DNA from: Ehretia macrophylla
Lineage: Eukaryota > Streptophyta > Magnoliopsida > Boraginales > Ehretiaceae
DNA length: 64,000 nucleotides
Reading direction: 5' to 3'
Assembly: GCA_037974665.1 (NCBI GenBank)
Contig: CM075769.1
Location: 20,301,139 to 20,365,138 of the forward strand
Positions 11,941-24,484 of this stretch are shown in pieces. Under the pieces are notes generated by a model. That model worked only from the letters and a program-made list of their open reading frames with translations, searched no databases and was not told where the DNA came from. The position numbers were made by a program, and so were the translations under genes. The first letter of the stretch is position 1; every line of letters starts with the position of its first letter.

Positions 11941-12929
11941 TTGTATATTATTGTTATATTGTCATCGGATTTAAGTGCATTGCATAGTGGTTGCACAACC
12001 ATAGTGTTAGGGGCAAATGTATTAGATATCGACTGGGAGGCAGCGGGCTTGCCAGTGGATATTCGATCGCCGTGCTCGAGTCCCTCACTCGCCTGGTCCG
12101 GAGATTGCTAGGGGGTGTTAGGTCGTAGGATTTTCGAGGTACATCCGGAGTACACCCATTGGAGTGTTTGAGGTTCATGCCAGCTTATCGTGATCGAGAT
12201 CGTAGTTGAGAATTGAAGAATTGGAATGATAAGGGTTACCGATTGTATCCTCTTTAAATGTGGTATTTAATTGCTTTATAGTGTTTATTGCTTATTGTTA
12301 TTAATATTTGATGTTCCTATGTTGCATTGCACGAATCCCTTTATAAATGTTTTCCGTAACTGTTCCCTTCCCTCACTGAGTATACATTATTTGTATACTC
12401 ACTCCACATCATGAATCTTTCAGGTTATAGCCAAAGAAAGTGAAGTTCGTGATTACGTGATAGTTCGTGCTCGAAGAGTTGTCTTACGTGTTATGTGGCT
12501 TGAGTTGTAAAAGTTGTAAATTTTTACCTTCAAGAATTGTATATGCTTAATGTATGAAAGAAATGTAATTAAGCTTAACTAAGTCATTAGAGTGCTTTGA
12601 TAACCTGGTTTATGTAATAAGTTAATGAGGTTTGAGTTCAATGCATGTATATAGTTATTTTAAGAAAGAGTAGGGCAGTCTTTGTATTCGGAAATGCACA
12701 TTTGATTGTGAATTTTTGTGGTAAACCAAGGCTCAGATGGCCTTGAGGAGTTATTGTATGTTGGACACGGTACTGATCCATTTATATGTTGTGTGCAGGT
12801 AAACGGTTCGTCCTATAAATAAGGAAAACTCGATCCGTTTTTCCTAAATATTGTGACTGGGTTTGGTATTGGGATGAGTATAGATTGGTTAATAGAAATT
12901 CTAGTCTCGTGAAGGGCCGGGGTGTTACA
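11941..12929 (+). mobile_element. 3' part of chromovirus-like LTR 'D'
   Basis: From about 11941 the sequence matches the second half of LTR C (near 30110 onward): GTGCATTGCATAGTGGTTGC, the palindrome-like GGTTGCACAACC at 11989-12000, CCTCACTCGCCTGGTCCGG and GTACATCCGGAGTACACCC. It continues through the family hairpin at 12377 and ends GGTGTTACA at 12929. The 5' half is missing; the left junction with gag is a deletion or rearrangement whose exact base is uncertain. Confidence 0.75.
12377..12401 (+). other. Chromovirus LTR hairpin, LTR D
   Basis: TGAGTATACA (12377-12386) pairs with TGTATACTCA (12392-12401), a perfect 10-bp stem with a 5-base loop. CCCTCAC precedes it and TTTCAGGT follows about 20 bases later, the same layout as in the other LTRs although the stem sequence differs. 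Confidence 0.7.
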
Positions 12930-13004
12930 GCTTCCACTTTAATCCTATTATGCTGTGAATCACACGTTTCCAATAGACGATCCTTTCCTCAAATAGATGC
13001 CATT
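12930..13004 (+). mobile_element. Copia LTR 3'-end scrap
   Basis: CTTCCACTTTAA-CCTATTATG-TGTGAATCACA and the bases after it resemble the last part of the Copia LTR at about 1966-2023. It probably marks what was once a Copia LTR into which LTR D inserted. Confidence 0.5.
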
Positions 13005-13934
13005 TGTAACGCCCGGGAATTTCATCACATCTTTTTAAATAACTATTGCATATCTTTTTGAGCATTTTTATGTGTATTTCTTTTCTTGCTTAATTGTTTT
13101 ATTTAGAGGGCACTATTTATAAGAAATTTGACTGTCTTAAATGCTCGATTTAATATTTTTCCTAAACCACATGACATATAAAATGAATCGGAAACTTGTC
13201 ATTATGGACTTTAGAGGCTGGTAGTATGCGTTTGAAAAATGTTTTTTTACCTCGTTTGAATAGTGTTATGTATGTAAAAACATTAGTTTTGAAGTAGTTA
13301 GCAAACAATTGAAGTTTAAGCTCATTTGACCAAGATTTTAGTAGCATTTGACCTCAATTAATTACACATGCATATACATATATTCAAATTATTACCTTAT
13401 AAGCCATTTACTCAACAAAACAAAAGCAAAAATTGCCAAAAACCCTATCTTGAACCCGACAACCCTTGGAGCCAAAGAGGAAAAAAAATTTCTTCAACTT
13501 TTAAGCAAGAATTTGGTCCTTTGGCTTGGTCTATGAGGAGTTTGAAGCACTAGGGAACATCAACCACTTGTCTACAACATCATTGTGAGGGAATTTGTAC
13601 ATTTTCAAGGAGTTTTAAAGTTTATGTTCAATTTTACAATTTTCGGATTTTGCCATTAATGTGCCATAACATGGTTGATTCTAGTTCTATATAGTATTAT
13701 TACATGCTAGAGACCTTGTATATGCATTGGTATAGCTTGAAACTAAGTTTTTGACAAGATTTCACATGTGGAAGATGATGAATAGTAAAAAATATGAATA
13801 GTAAATTATTGTATTTTAGCTTAATTTATTGCTTCAAATATGTATAAATAAGTATGTAGAGCAAACTTTTGAAGTTAGTTAGCTTCTTGATTGGCTAGAA
13901 ATGCAAAATGCAACTTAGAGAAGATAAAGAATAG
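13005..13934 (+). mobile_element. LTR 'H', left part
   Basis: The LTR starts TGTAACGCCCGGGAATTTC, related to the LTR C starts at 28677 and 47618 (TGTGACGCCCGAG). It is interrupted at 13935 by the large Tekay element; the AATAG duplication ends it here and restarts it at 35460. The right part resembles the B and C LTRs. No coding sequence is recognised. Confidence 0.65.
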
Positions 13935-16351
13935 TGTGAGACCCCATATTTTGCTTTATCTCGAATTGCGTGCTTTATCTCGTTTTGCGTGAATTGACCA
14001 GTTTATGTGCTATTGACTTAGCATGTGTTCAATATGTGATTAATAATCCCAATACATGCTAAATGTGCATTCATAAAATTTTCATAAAAAACGGAATCAG
14101 AAATTTTATCGCCGATTTTGGTGAATAGTATTTTTGAACACCTGTCCGCTAAAATTTTTACAGTGGTGTTTTAAACGTTTTAAAACCTAGTCCTCGGGTA
14201 TTAATAGACCCGTATTTGATTAAAACGGATTTGAAATAGGTTTTGGAATTTTAAAGATTTTTACACTTTCTTTTGCAAGAAAACGAGTTTTAAGCCGACT
14301 CGGGTAAAACTGTTTTAATGTTAAACTCTTTGTCACCTAAAATATAATGTCTAGAATTAATTTAGGTGTTAATTTATTGGTTGAGCAAGAAATAGTCAAT
14401 AAAATGAATTAAAAGACTAGAAAATAGAATTAAAAGACTAAAAACTAACATTGACCATTTTTATTTTTGTTTGACCTTTACTTATATGCATCAAATTACC
14501 CTAAAAAACACACACATAGCCGAGAGGTTCAAGGGAGAAAAGAGAAAGGATTTTCAAAGCAAATTTTCTTAGAAAAAGCTAGTTTTTGTCCGTAGTTTTT
14601 CATGCCGAGTTGGATCCGCTTGTTGGGCACGCATTGCATGCATATCTAGGCTTATTTCGCTTCAAAGGTGAGAGAAAAATTCTAGATCTCAAAAGTCATT
14701 TTTTATGTGTTTGCTTATAATTGCATTTTGAACCGTTAGAATGTTAATTTGAAGTTATATTATTGCTCAGTACATGCTAAGGATCGATTATATGTATTCT
14801 TGTGAGATTTGAACCGTTGTAGCATAAATTTTTATTTTCGGGTATTTAAAGTTGATAGATTGGCCATTTGTTGATTATGTTGAGTTGTAGTGGTTGGAAT
14901 CGATTGTCGTCGATTTCTAAAAGTTTGTTAATTACGTGGTAGCGCCGTTATAATGCCGAATTTTCGATTGCGATGTTTATGTGAAAATCCAAAAATTTCA
15001 GCCTAGGTGCATTGAGGTTTTAGGGTTATTGGGCTTGATTTTGATGTGTCTTGGTTGGTTTCCGAGAGGGCTAATGTAGTTGATTGAATGGGTGAGTGTT
15101 AGAAACTGATTTGGAGTTGTTTGGATTAGTAGAATGTAAGATATGATTATTTGAAGTTTAGGTTGTCTTTCTTTAAATTGTTGAATTGAGCCTTTAGTTG
15201 ATTGGGTGGTATTTGAGTGATTGAATTGTGAGTTGTTGATGGTTAGACTAGGGTTAGATTACGTGTTTAATGCATGTTAAGTTGGATGGCCTACTTTGTC
15301 ATCTAACTTAGTTGTTTATTGTTTAATTGATTATTTGATGTTATATTGATGATAATTGATGATTATTGATGATTATTGATTGATGATTGATGAACTGGGA
15401 GATAGGAAATTCTTCTAGATTGTCCTCATGTGAATAATGTTTATTATTATTGCTGAGTCTTGGTATGTGTGTGCCACCTCTCGGGCAGCGTCGGGCTGTC
15501 GGGTTGATAACAGCATGACTACCAAAGACTACCTCCAGCTCGCATGATGGAGGTGTCATGGAGGGCGAGGCTAGTGAGGTACCTGGGGTGCGTGAGTAAT
15601 GGGGAGTTACAAGAAGAATGGTTGAGATCGTGATGGCGTTTGGAGCTACACCAAATAGAGTATCCTTTATTGATTTGTCATTATAGTTATGTGTTTATAT
15701 TGTTATTGATGTTTATTAGTGTGTTTACTGCTCAAAGGATCATTTCCAAGGAGTATAGTAAATAATGTTAGAGATCTATCGGATCCTTACTGAGCTTGTT
15801 TTATATAAGCTCACTCTCTATTATTGCATGCATATAGGTGTTATTGAGCAAGATTACGGGTACGTGCCTCCAGAAGAGGATAATGTGCCTTATGTGGACG
15901 AGTCCTGTGTGCTAGAGTCTTGTCCTTGATGCTTGAGATATTGTATACTCTATTATCTTGTATATTAAACTAGTTGTCTTTTATTTACTTTGTAGTTTAT
16001 GATGTATAAGTTGTAGTAAAGATAATGAACTAAATGATGCTAACTTAGTAGTCTTTCTTTTGTTATGATTAGGTTACTAAGTTAGTTTATAATCTATTTT
16101 GAAATGTATGTTCAATTAATGTATTATATTGGAACGGAGGCGTATAACTAAGAATGATTATTGTATAATATGGTTATATTGTATGTTGTTAATGGTATTG
16201 AAGAATTGATTGTTGTTTGGTTGAGGAGTTTGATTGTATGATGTTCTGAGAGGTTGGTTTAGAGTCTCAGTGTCTTAATTACTATCGTTATACTGCTGAA
16301 ATTGCGTTGCGTCCTGACTGATTATAGGTGGGGTTGAGTTGGGGCGTGACA
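13935..16351 (+). mobile_element. Tekay 5' LTR
   Basis: 2417 bp, TGTGAGACCCC at the start and GGGGCGTGACA at the end. It is close to the 3' LTR at 33030-35459, with scattered substitutions and small indels, so the insertion is old enough for the LTRs to have diverged by a few percent (estimated by eye). It contains the family hairpin at 15791 with TATATAAG inside the loop and right arm, a possible TATA box. Confidence 0.93.
15791..15813 (+). other. Chromovirus LTR hairpin, Tekay 5' LTR
   Basis: TGAGCTT pairs with AAGCTCA around a 9-base AT-rich loop (GTTTTATAT). CTTAC precedes it and GCATGCATATAGGTG follows. It is identical in the 3' LTR at 34908-34930. Confidence 0.65.
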
Positions 16352-16357
16352 TTTAAG

Positions 16358-16369
16358 TGGTATCAGAGC
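16358..16369 (+). other. Primer-binding site of the Tekay element
   Basis: TGGTATCAGAGC, complementary to initiator Met tRNA, begins six bases after the LTR end. The spacer TTTAAG is longer than in the other elements of the window. Confidence 0.88.
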
Positions 16370-16642
16370 GCATGTTAGCTGTCAGCCGGGGTATTCTCGG
16401 AATGTGGGTAATGGTCTTAGCATGAAAGTATGTATGAAGTGAAAGAAAAGTGAACTATGTGTTAATATGGTTAAGTGATTAAGTGATTATGTGAAGTGCT
16501 TATATGATTATGTGATTAATTTGTTTATGTGATTGATACTTAAGTGATTTATGTGCTTTATATGAGTTTGTTGTTTATGTGTTAATAGTTGTTCATAATT
16601 TGTTTATGTGCTATAACCTGTGCTAACTCTTTGATTAGTAGA

Positions 16643-17124
16643 ATGACTGGTAGACCGAGGACCAGAGGTAGGCCTGAGGTGACTGATGAGGTTCCGAGAA
16701 ATGTGGCACCAGGCCAAGTTAGGGATGATGATCGTTTCGGTGCAACTATGGACATGATAGCTGAGTTCATGCCCGGTCAGGCACAATTACTAGCAGGGCA
16801 GGCTGCCCAAGCTTAGGCATTGCAGAATCAGTTAATGAATGCACAAGGTGGGTACCACGGGCGTGGTACACTGAAAGAGTTTTTAGGGTATTATCCACCG
16901 CGGTTTCAGGGGGAGCCGGATGATCGGAAAGCTGAGGCGTGGATTAGTAAGGTGGAGAAGATTTTTGACCCTCTTGATTATACCGATGAGCGAAAGGTCA
17001 CCTTTGCCGTGTACTTGTTGGATGATAAGGCAGAGGAGTGGTGGCGCACAGTGAAAACTAGCTGGGAGACTCAGGGTATTCCGTATGTTTGGGATACCTT
17101 TCTGTTAGCTTTCCGGGCAAAGTA
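16643..17124 (+). pseudogene. Tekay gag, N-terminal part, interrupted
   Basis: The ATG at 16643 opens the same MTGRPRTRGRPE start as the gag at 10476. A TAG at 16814-16816 replaces the CAG found at the same codon in the other copy. Downstream the frame continues with FLGYYPPRFQGEPDD, WISKVEKIFDPLDYTDER, the typical gag core AEEWWRTVKTSWE and FRAKY. The gene is cut at 17125 by LTR B1. The intact family protein would be the capsid/nucleocapsid precursor. The rest of gag and the protease do not reappear on the far side of the insertions. Confidence 0.9.
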
Positions 17125-17965
17125 TATGACACCCCGAACCAGCACTTCATTAATTGCATTCATTAAATGGTTAATTTGGATGTAACTTAGCTAATTACTT
17201 TTTATTTTTTATTTTCCATATTTTCATAAATTCAGTTGTTTCTTTTCATGCATTTTATATTTTTATAAAACACTACATATTTTTAGGGGACTACAGCCCC
17301 TGACCGTGCGTGCATTGCATATCGGGATCAACGGGAAAAAATTCGCGAAATGTCTGATGAATAGTACCAGCAAGATTTTTTTTCCAGATTTTTTCAGATT
17401 TTTGGCATTTGTTTTGCTGAAATTTGATCACCCAAATGACCCTTTTGCCCTTAATAAAATGCCTTAATTATTTGACCTACCATTTGACCTTCTCATGAGA
17501 ATAATATAAGCCAAGAACAAAAAAAAAAAAAGAGTCAAAAAATGGCCAAAAAATAGTTACGAGAATAGTAACTTTTTCTTGTAAAATTGCTATAGTTGGT
17601 CATTTCCATCCATTCCAAGCTTGAATCTTGAGTTCTTGAATATGTTTACACCTTCTTCAAGCTTCTTTAGCCTTGTGTGGTAAGAATTTCATCTTATTTT
17701 AGCATTTGAAAATTTTGCACCTAAACTTTATTTTTTTTGGGATTTGTTGAGATATTACTTGGTTATGCTTGTCTATGCTTAAATTACTCTTATTAATGAT
17801 CATAGAGCATACTTTTGTAGTTAGATAGCATTTTGAATGGTTGAAAATAGAGTTGGAGCTTTGAGGAAGATGATGTGTAACGCCCCAATCCCTCATGAGA
17901 CCGGAGGCTCTACTAACCATGCTATTCTCAACCCAATCCCAAACTCGGTCTCAAACCAGCTAAAA

Positions 17966-20900
17966 TGTAACGCCCCGACTCAACCCCACGCTAAAGGTTA
18001 AGTCTGGACCCGACAAACGGACAGAGTCTCCCCTGTACCGTGGACATTCTGAAAGCCTGTAAGCAACCAATAAAGCCACAAAACAACCTAGAACTCCAAT
18101 TCTAATTAAAGACTCAAACTTTAAGGCCATCCGAGCCTTAAAACATTCAAACAGTTAGAATCATGCAAGCATACATCCAACTTCACTTCTTTACCAAACC
18201 GCTTATCATGCCACTCCATGATAGCTTTTAAGCATTCTTAGAAATTGAAAACAACCAGTCATTCACTCCCAAACATGCAGAGAAGCTAAGAGCAGAAATA
18301 TAAGTTATTACATGCCATAGTTCATATCTCCTACTACAATCAACTAGCATTCAGCTTACAATCACTCAAACATATACATAAGCACTTAGGTTACAAAATA
18401 GAAAATAAGGTAGAGCAAACAAGATCTCCACATAATAGCAAGAGCCATAAATCCACCTCACGCAATTAGACACTGCAACTAAGGCAACTCCTCCTCCAAA
18501 TGCACCTCCTGAAACATGTTAGCGAGGTATGAGCAACCACTGTTGCCCAGTGAGGGATAAAGTCTCCCGGGGCGTGCAATGCAACAAGTAATACAGTTAA
18601 ACATTAATAGCAAATAAAACTATTCAAGAATGACAACAGATTAAGTAACCACACATTGAAAAGGATACATTACACTTAACCCCAACACTCCAATCTTCAC
18701 TTGATCTTCATTCACGATCCACGAACCACGATCATTGTGCCGGCATAATCCCAATCACTCCAGTGGGTGTACTCCGGATGTACCCCGATAATCCTACGAC
18801 CCAACATCCCCTGGCAATCTCCGGACCAGGCGAATGAGGGACTAGGGCACGGAGTTTGAATATCCACTGGCAAGCCCTCTGCTGCCCAGCCGATATTCAA
18901 CACATCCACCCCTGACACTATGGTTGCGCAACCACTATGCAATGCACTTATCAATGGCAAGACAATATCAACAATATAAGCTATAACACATAGGAGGATC
19001 AACAAAGTAGGTTGACCTCGAAGCAGTTAGAATAGAAGCAATTTACTCAAGCAATTAACCAGTTTTACAAAGGGGCATATTCAAGATACACATAGAACTA
19101 TACCAAAAGCTCCAAAACAACTAGAAACCATATTTAAACACACAAGGAGTCATGCCATGGTTTTAGAAGCGTGAAACAACTGAATTTGCACTTAAACCCC
19201 TTTGTTATTCAAGCTATTTTCCTTCCAAACTCATGTTAGAGATTCAAATTCAAGGGGAAGCTATACCAATATTCTAATTAGCCCTTAAGGTACCCTTACA
19301 ACCCTCAAACGCATTCAATTACCCGCAATTACCCCAAAAGCCCCAATTTCCCTCTTATAGCTTTGAACTACACATATCTTAACCGGGCTTCAAACAAGGG
19401 TTAACAAAGCTTCTATAGCACCTAGGTAGCCTAACAATACCAAATGTGAAGCTCAATTCTACCCGGATTAGCATTAACCCGAAACCCCTTTTAAAAAGTC
19501 GGCTATGTCGCGTTTTAGCTAAGTTCCGAGCAATTAAACTACATGGGGTCATTAGACTATCTTCATTAATATCTATAGCACCTAACTATAGTATTGAATC
19601 AAACCCGAAAGCACATTTTATCAAAACCTTAAAATTTACACTATTCATTGTCTTCTTTAACTTGTCATTTCAAAATCTAGCCATAAACTATGCCAATAGC
19701 TTGCAAAAGAATGTTCACTAATCATTTTAGAAGGTTTTGGAAGCATTCATAAGCATTTATATCACAATATACAACAATTACAAAATTCAACACAAACCCT
19801 AACATTCAAAGAAATGCATATAAATGTTTCTCCCTCACCTCTACTAGTTTCCATGACGCAAGTTTGGCGCAATGGATCCACCTAGCATGTAATAGAACAC
19901 ATATTTATCACAAGAAACCTCATAGACGTGATTCACAGCCAAATATAACAACGAGAACAATAGCTAAGTAGGCAATACTAGCTCAATTATAGCAACTTAT
20001 GCAATCAAAATTATTCTAACTTCCACCTATCACTACACAACCTTAGCATGCTACTATTATAACTTCGAGGCAGCCCAAAGGTCACCATTACAAGCGTAGA
20101 GATTACACACCACACAGGAGCACACATTTGCACCTAAACCAACCATTTCAACTCAAAAACACCAACAATTTAGCTTATTCCACCCAAACCACCATGACCC
20201 TCCAACTACCAACATTTTTCCCTATCTAATAAAAGGCTTATAAACCATATAATAGCATAAAATAAGCAATCTAATGGGTGCACAAAAACTGCCCAACGAA
20301 ACAGCCCCTAAACGCCCAAAAATAGAAAAATTCAGCAAGCTACATTCTCCATTTATTTTGCTCCATTTTGCAATCTCAAGTTATTTTATTATGCTAGATA
20401 GGTTCATTAACATATATGAGCATTATATAAAATCTAAGAATCAAGATTAGACACAACTTAGGCATATAAATCATTGAACAACTCAAAATAGCCAATTTCA
20501 ACAAAATATGTTCTATACAAGAAATTAATCGGTAAAGTCTTCTCTAACACCTATTTAGCAAGATACAAATGCAATCCTAGCATTTTATGACGTAAAAATA
20601 AACTTTGGAAGATTTGAAAAAAAATTCTCTCACCTTTGTTTCGCAAAATAAAGGCAAAAATGATCGGTAGAAAGATGCTAGACGTCGACACGAGTCCAAA
20701 AATGCTTGGTTTGCGTCTTGGTTCCGCTTCTAGCTCAAGATATAAGCAAAATAGTGAAAAATCTACTATTCCTAGGGTTTGGACTGGTCACGGCTGAAGC
20801 AAGAAGAAGATGAGCAATTTTGGGATTTTTTTTTTTGGTGTTTTATAAGCTTTAATGAAAGTCAAAGGTCAAGTCTTCGGTCAAACCCGCGTAAACCAAA

Positions 20901-21298
20901 ACAGCCCTGCGCAACCTTATGAAAACGGCCATAACTTCTTCTAGAAAACTCTAATTCACGAACGGTTTGAAGCCTTAGAAACTAGACTCATAGAGCTTTC
21001 CAACCATATATAATTTGCTACCTAAATCTTCCCCAATTGGTTCAGATTTAATTCCAAAGTTGACCCAAAATTTGAAAACATTTTAAAAATTTCCACCTTG
21101 TCCTAGTTGGTCAATGTAGATGAAAAGTCAACTAGTTTACTCAAAGAATGTGAAAGTCAACAAGATGTAATTTAAATGAACTTTAAATGCAATTTTAAAT
21201 TTTAAAACACTAAATAAGTCATGTAAATGCACATATTATTTTTCAAATAATGATTAAAATAAATGAATGCACATGTAATGAATGCTCGGGTTCTCACA
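17966..21298 (-). mobile_element. Minus-strand LTR 'Y', relative of LTR C, inside X
   Basis: Read on the minus strand it starts TGTGAGAACCCGAGC (at 21298) and ends GGGGCGTTACA (at 17966), about 3.3 kb. Its module at 18714-18950 is nearly the same as that of LTR C at 30139-30385, with GGTTGCGCAACC at 18922-18933. The hairpin at 18530-18549 belongs to the covarying series. A clean 5-base duplication is not seen: GCTA occurs at 17959-17962 and 21299-21302, three bases off on one side. Confidence 0.72.
18530..18549 (-). other. Chromovirus LTR hairpin, LTR Y
   Basis: On the element strand TGGGCAAC pairs with GTTGCTCA around AGTG, seven standard pairs and one G-U pair. CCCTCAC precedes it and TTTCAGG follows about 20 bases later. 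Confidence 0.68.
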
Positions 21299-23283
21299 GC
21301 TACCATTTAAGATAACACATAATAAATGCAATTAAATACGTGCCCATTTTGGGGTATCACATGATGAATAGTGAAATTTCTAGGGTTCCGAAAATTTGTG
21401 CAATTTAATTTGATTCAATGCTTCTAGTAGTTGCTAATTAGGTCCTTGAGCGTGGAAAAAATGTTAGTTGTACTTGCTATGTAAAAAATTTGAATAATTT
21501 GATCAAATTAAGCTACTTTAATAAGGGGTTTCGGGGTTAACTCAAATCCAGGCACGTTTCGAGGTTATGGCTAGTCTTTATTAAGTATTGAAGCTTTAGA
21601 AGTGCCTTCGTTTCGCTTGTTTGGGTTTCGAAATTGGTACTTGTAGTGTAAACGCACAAAGAGGAAATTGGGGGTTTAATGGTAAACGAGGTTTAACGGG
21701 TGAACTCGAGGGTCTTTGGGGTGAGCTTAATAGCAAAGATTGACAAAGGGGATTTTGGGTTGAAAGTGAATCCGGGAGCGTTTGGGCATTAGGGCTAGTG
21801 TCTAGTAAGTGATGAGGTGCTAGAAATGTATTCGCTTCGCTTAGTTGAGCTCCGATTAGAGTACTTGTAATGTAATGCATAAAGAGGCAAATTCGGACTT
21901 TTCGGGTAATTGTACTTTAAAGTGAGATTTCAAGGGCTTAAGTGGTACCATAAAGTGTCATTAGAGATTTAGTATAGTTAGATTTGAGGTTCGTTATCTT
22001 GTGTGAAGTTTAGAGCTTATTTTGTTAGCATTTAGAAGGAGATTTGTTAGATTTCTTGTGAATTACTTGAATTAGTTGCATTAGTAGTTATTATATTGTT
22101 ATGTTTGCTCTAATTGATCATGATAGAGTTATATGTTATATAAGTGTGAAGTTTATGACCTAAATACCAAGCATGTGAAAAGTGTCTAAATGAAGCTTAT
22201 GTGAATTAGTTAAGCTTATTGCATAAGTAGCTATTTGAATTGTTATACTTGTTATAATTGCTATATTTGTCTATTGATTGAGTTATAAAATGTAAATTGG
22301 GAAAAATGAGTATGATAACTTGAATTATCTTGTAATTAGCTAGAGTTGAGTTTAGACAAATGGTTAGCTTGTTGAACATGTAAGTTGAAATGGGAGGTGA
22401 TTGGTTGCCATTTAGCTAAGTAAATGGAATTAGGGCCTTGTGCATGCTAATGCTAAAAAGCAAAGAATGCTTCTTGTCATATCCTCTAAGTTAGTTAAGA
22501 TAATGCATGTCTAGAGATTTTAGAGTTTGATATTGTGACATGAACTTGTAGAACTAGCTAATTAATTGCATGATTAGCATTCTTAACTCATGTTATTTGT
22601 GTATGGTCAATCGGATGAATGTAGAATGATTTTATTGCATAACTGCCTAATTAGGAATTGAAGGGAATTGATGCCATGGGAGAAGGTTCAAATGGGAGTT
22701 TGGCTAAGTTTTGTATGTTAGGCTTCCTAAAGGTGAGGGACCTGCATCCTTACGTGTATTATAGTTTATTTTCTTGCTAAAAGAGTATATTGTTTAGTAT
22801 AATTGCGTAATTGATATATGCTTATTGTTGCTAAATTGTAACTTGGTGCGAGGACAACCTACTTTTTGTCCTTAAATGTGTTTTCTGATTATATTGTAAT
22901 TGTTATCATTCTTGCATTGCATCGTGGTTGCGTAACCTCATTGTCGCGACGGATGCGATGGCCTCGCTGGGCGGCATCGGGCCTGCCAGTGTTGGTTGCC
23001 TTAGCTCTGTCTGCTATTCCCTCACTCGCCTAGTCCGGAGATTGCCAGGGGGTGTTGGGTCGTAGGATCGGGTACATCCGGAGTACCCATTAGTGTAAGG
23101 GATGCCGGCATATCGAGATTGAGATCGTGGTTCGTGGATCGGGGATCGAAGATTTGGAGTGATAAGGGTTATCGATTGTATCCTTTTAAAATGTGGTATT
23201 AGAATTGTTATTCACTGTTTATCTATTGTATTAATTGTGTTAAGTTGTTGCATTGCACGTCCCCGATAGACCTTATCCCTCAC

Positions 23284-23303
23284 TGAGCAATTGTGATTGC
23301 TCA
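23284..23303 (+). other. Chromovirus LTR hairpin, LTR B1
   Basis: TGAGCAAT pairs with ATTGCTCA, a perfect 8-bp stem with the 4-base loop TGTG. CCCTCAC precedes it; ATGTTTCAGGTAG follows. Confidence 0.72.
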
Positions 23304-23921
23304 TACCTCGCTAAACATGTTTCAGGTAGTGTAGTTGGAGGAGTTGCCTTGGTTGCTGTGTACTATTACTTGAGATTGGAGTGATTGCTTGCTAAACTGT
23401 AGAAGACCTTGTTTGTCTACTTTATGTTATATTTTGGAGCCTAAGGGCTTAAGTATATATATTTGAGTGGTTGCAAATTTGAAAGCTAAATGGATGTAGT
23501 AAATGTTATGGAATTGTGGCATATAATAACTTATGCTTTTGCTTCTAGCTACGTTGCATGCTTGGGTGTTAATGAACGGATGTATGGTTGGCTTTAATTT
23601 CTAAGAATGTTTAATTGCTAACAAAGAATGGTATGATAAGCGAATGAAGACAAAGATTTTATGACTATGGTTGCATGCTTGTATGTGTTTATATTGTCTT
23701 GTGTTGCTTAAGGCTCGGATGGTCTTAAAGTTGGGATTTCAATTAGAAATGTTGTTCCTTTTGCTTCGTGTTTTATTTGAATGCTTACAGGTTTCCAGAA
23801 TGCCCACGGTACTGGGGAGACTCTGTCCGTTTTCCCAAAAATTTTGAGTCCGGGTTGGAATTGGGTTGTGATTAGTATGGTTAATAGAAGTCTCGGTTCC
23901 GTGAGGAATCGGGGCGTTACA

Positions 23922-24484
23922 GAAGTGGTATCAGAGCTTAGCTAGTTAGCTAGGTGCAAGCCGGGATAGGGTCTTCGGCTTGTGGGGTAGTGGCCTTAGT
24001 GTCAATGTGTTTAGAAAGTGTATGTGCATGTCTTATGTTATAAGAGAGTTAATGTGATCAATGTGCTTATGGGATCAACATGTTTTATTTGTTGAGTGAA
24101 CTAGTTGTGGTTTTTGTGCTTGTGTGATAAGTGAAATGGATGTGGTTAACGTGCTTGATGTGTTTACATGTTCAATGAGTTATGTGTTTTATGTGTGAAT
24201 TATGTGCTCTGTGTACTTGAGTGCTCAATATGCTTTATATGGCTAATATGCATTTGTGATTAACATGTTTTATGTGAAGTTGTTGTTTAAATGACTTAGT
24301 AGTTTATAATTTGTGTATGTGAACTTGTTGCTTATATGACTTTACTTGTTATAAATTGCTACCGTGATCAATGTGTTGTATTTGTTAAGCATGCTTACGT
24401 GAAACAATGTGTTTTATGTATGAGGGTAGCTTGCTTATATGTGTAAGAAATTGCGAGGACGCAATTTTTGTAAGGAGGGGAGGA
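23922..24484 (+). mobile_element. Internal region 1 of element B: PBS and PPT, no genes
   Basis: 563 bases separate LTR B1 from B2. A PBS TGGTATCAGAGC starts at 23926 after the spacer GAAG. A leader block (AGCCGGGATAGGGTCTTCGG, GGGGTAGTGGCCTTAG) resembles the Tekay leader at 16377. Degenerate ATGTGCTTATGTGA-type repeats follow. The 3' end has GAGGACGCAATTTTTGTAAGGAGGGGAGGA, split here by eye into a remnant of a Tekay-like pol end and the PPT. No gag or pol remains, so replication would need proteins from another element. Confidence 0.85.

Larger units (their letters stand above)
17876..21361 (-). mobile_element. Minus-strand LTR insertion 'X' with TGATG duplication
   Basis: The insertion starts TGTAACGCCCC and ends GGGGTATCACA, flanked by identical TGATG at 17871-17875 and 21362-21366. 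Only about 90 bases (17876-17965) and 63 bases (21299-21361) belong to X itself. The rest is LTR Y, also minus. X therefore looks like a solo LTR that lost most of its own sequence or exchanged it with Y. Confidence 0.8.
17125..23921 (+). mobile_element. LTR B1, first LTR of tandem non-coding element B
   Basis: The LTR starts TATGACACCCCGAACC (one change from TGTGACACCCC in B2) and ends GGGGCGTTACA at 23921. A minus-strand insertion at 17876-21361 splits it; without that and its TSD the LTR is about 3.3 kb. A 5-base flank AAGTA (17120-17124) precedes it in gag, but its partner is lost with the deleted right end. Relative to LTR B2 it lacks about 68 bases near 21710. It contains the GC-rich module at about 22915-23150 and the hairpin at 23284. 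Confidence 0.87.

Noticed and set aside
16358..16369. tRNA gene fragments at TGGTATCAGAGC sites
   Set aside because: They are primer-binding sites at LTR borders; no cloverleaf surrounds them.
21596..21880. 94- and 115-codon minus-strand frames in LTRs B1 and B2
   Set aside because: Present only because the LTR is repeated. One copy has a ~68-base deletion, and no domain is seen.
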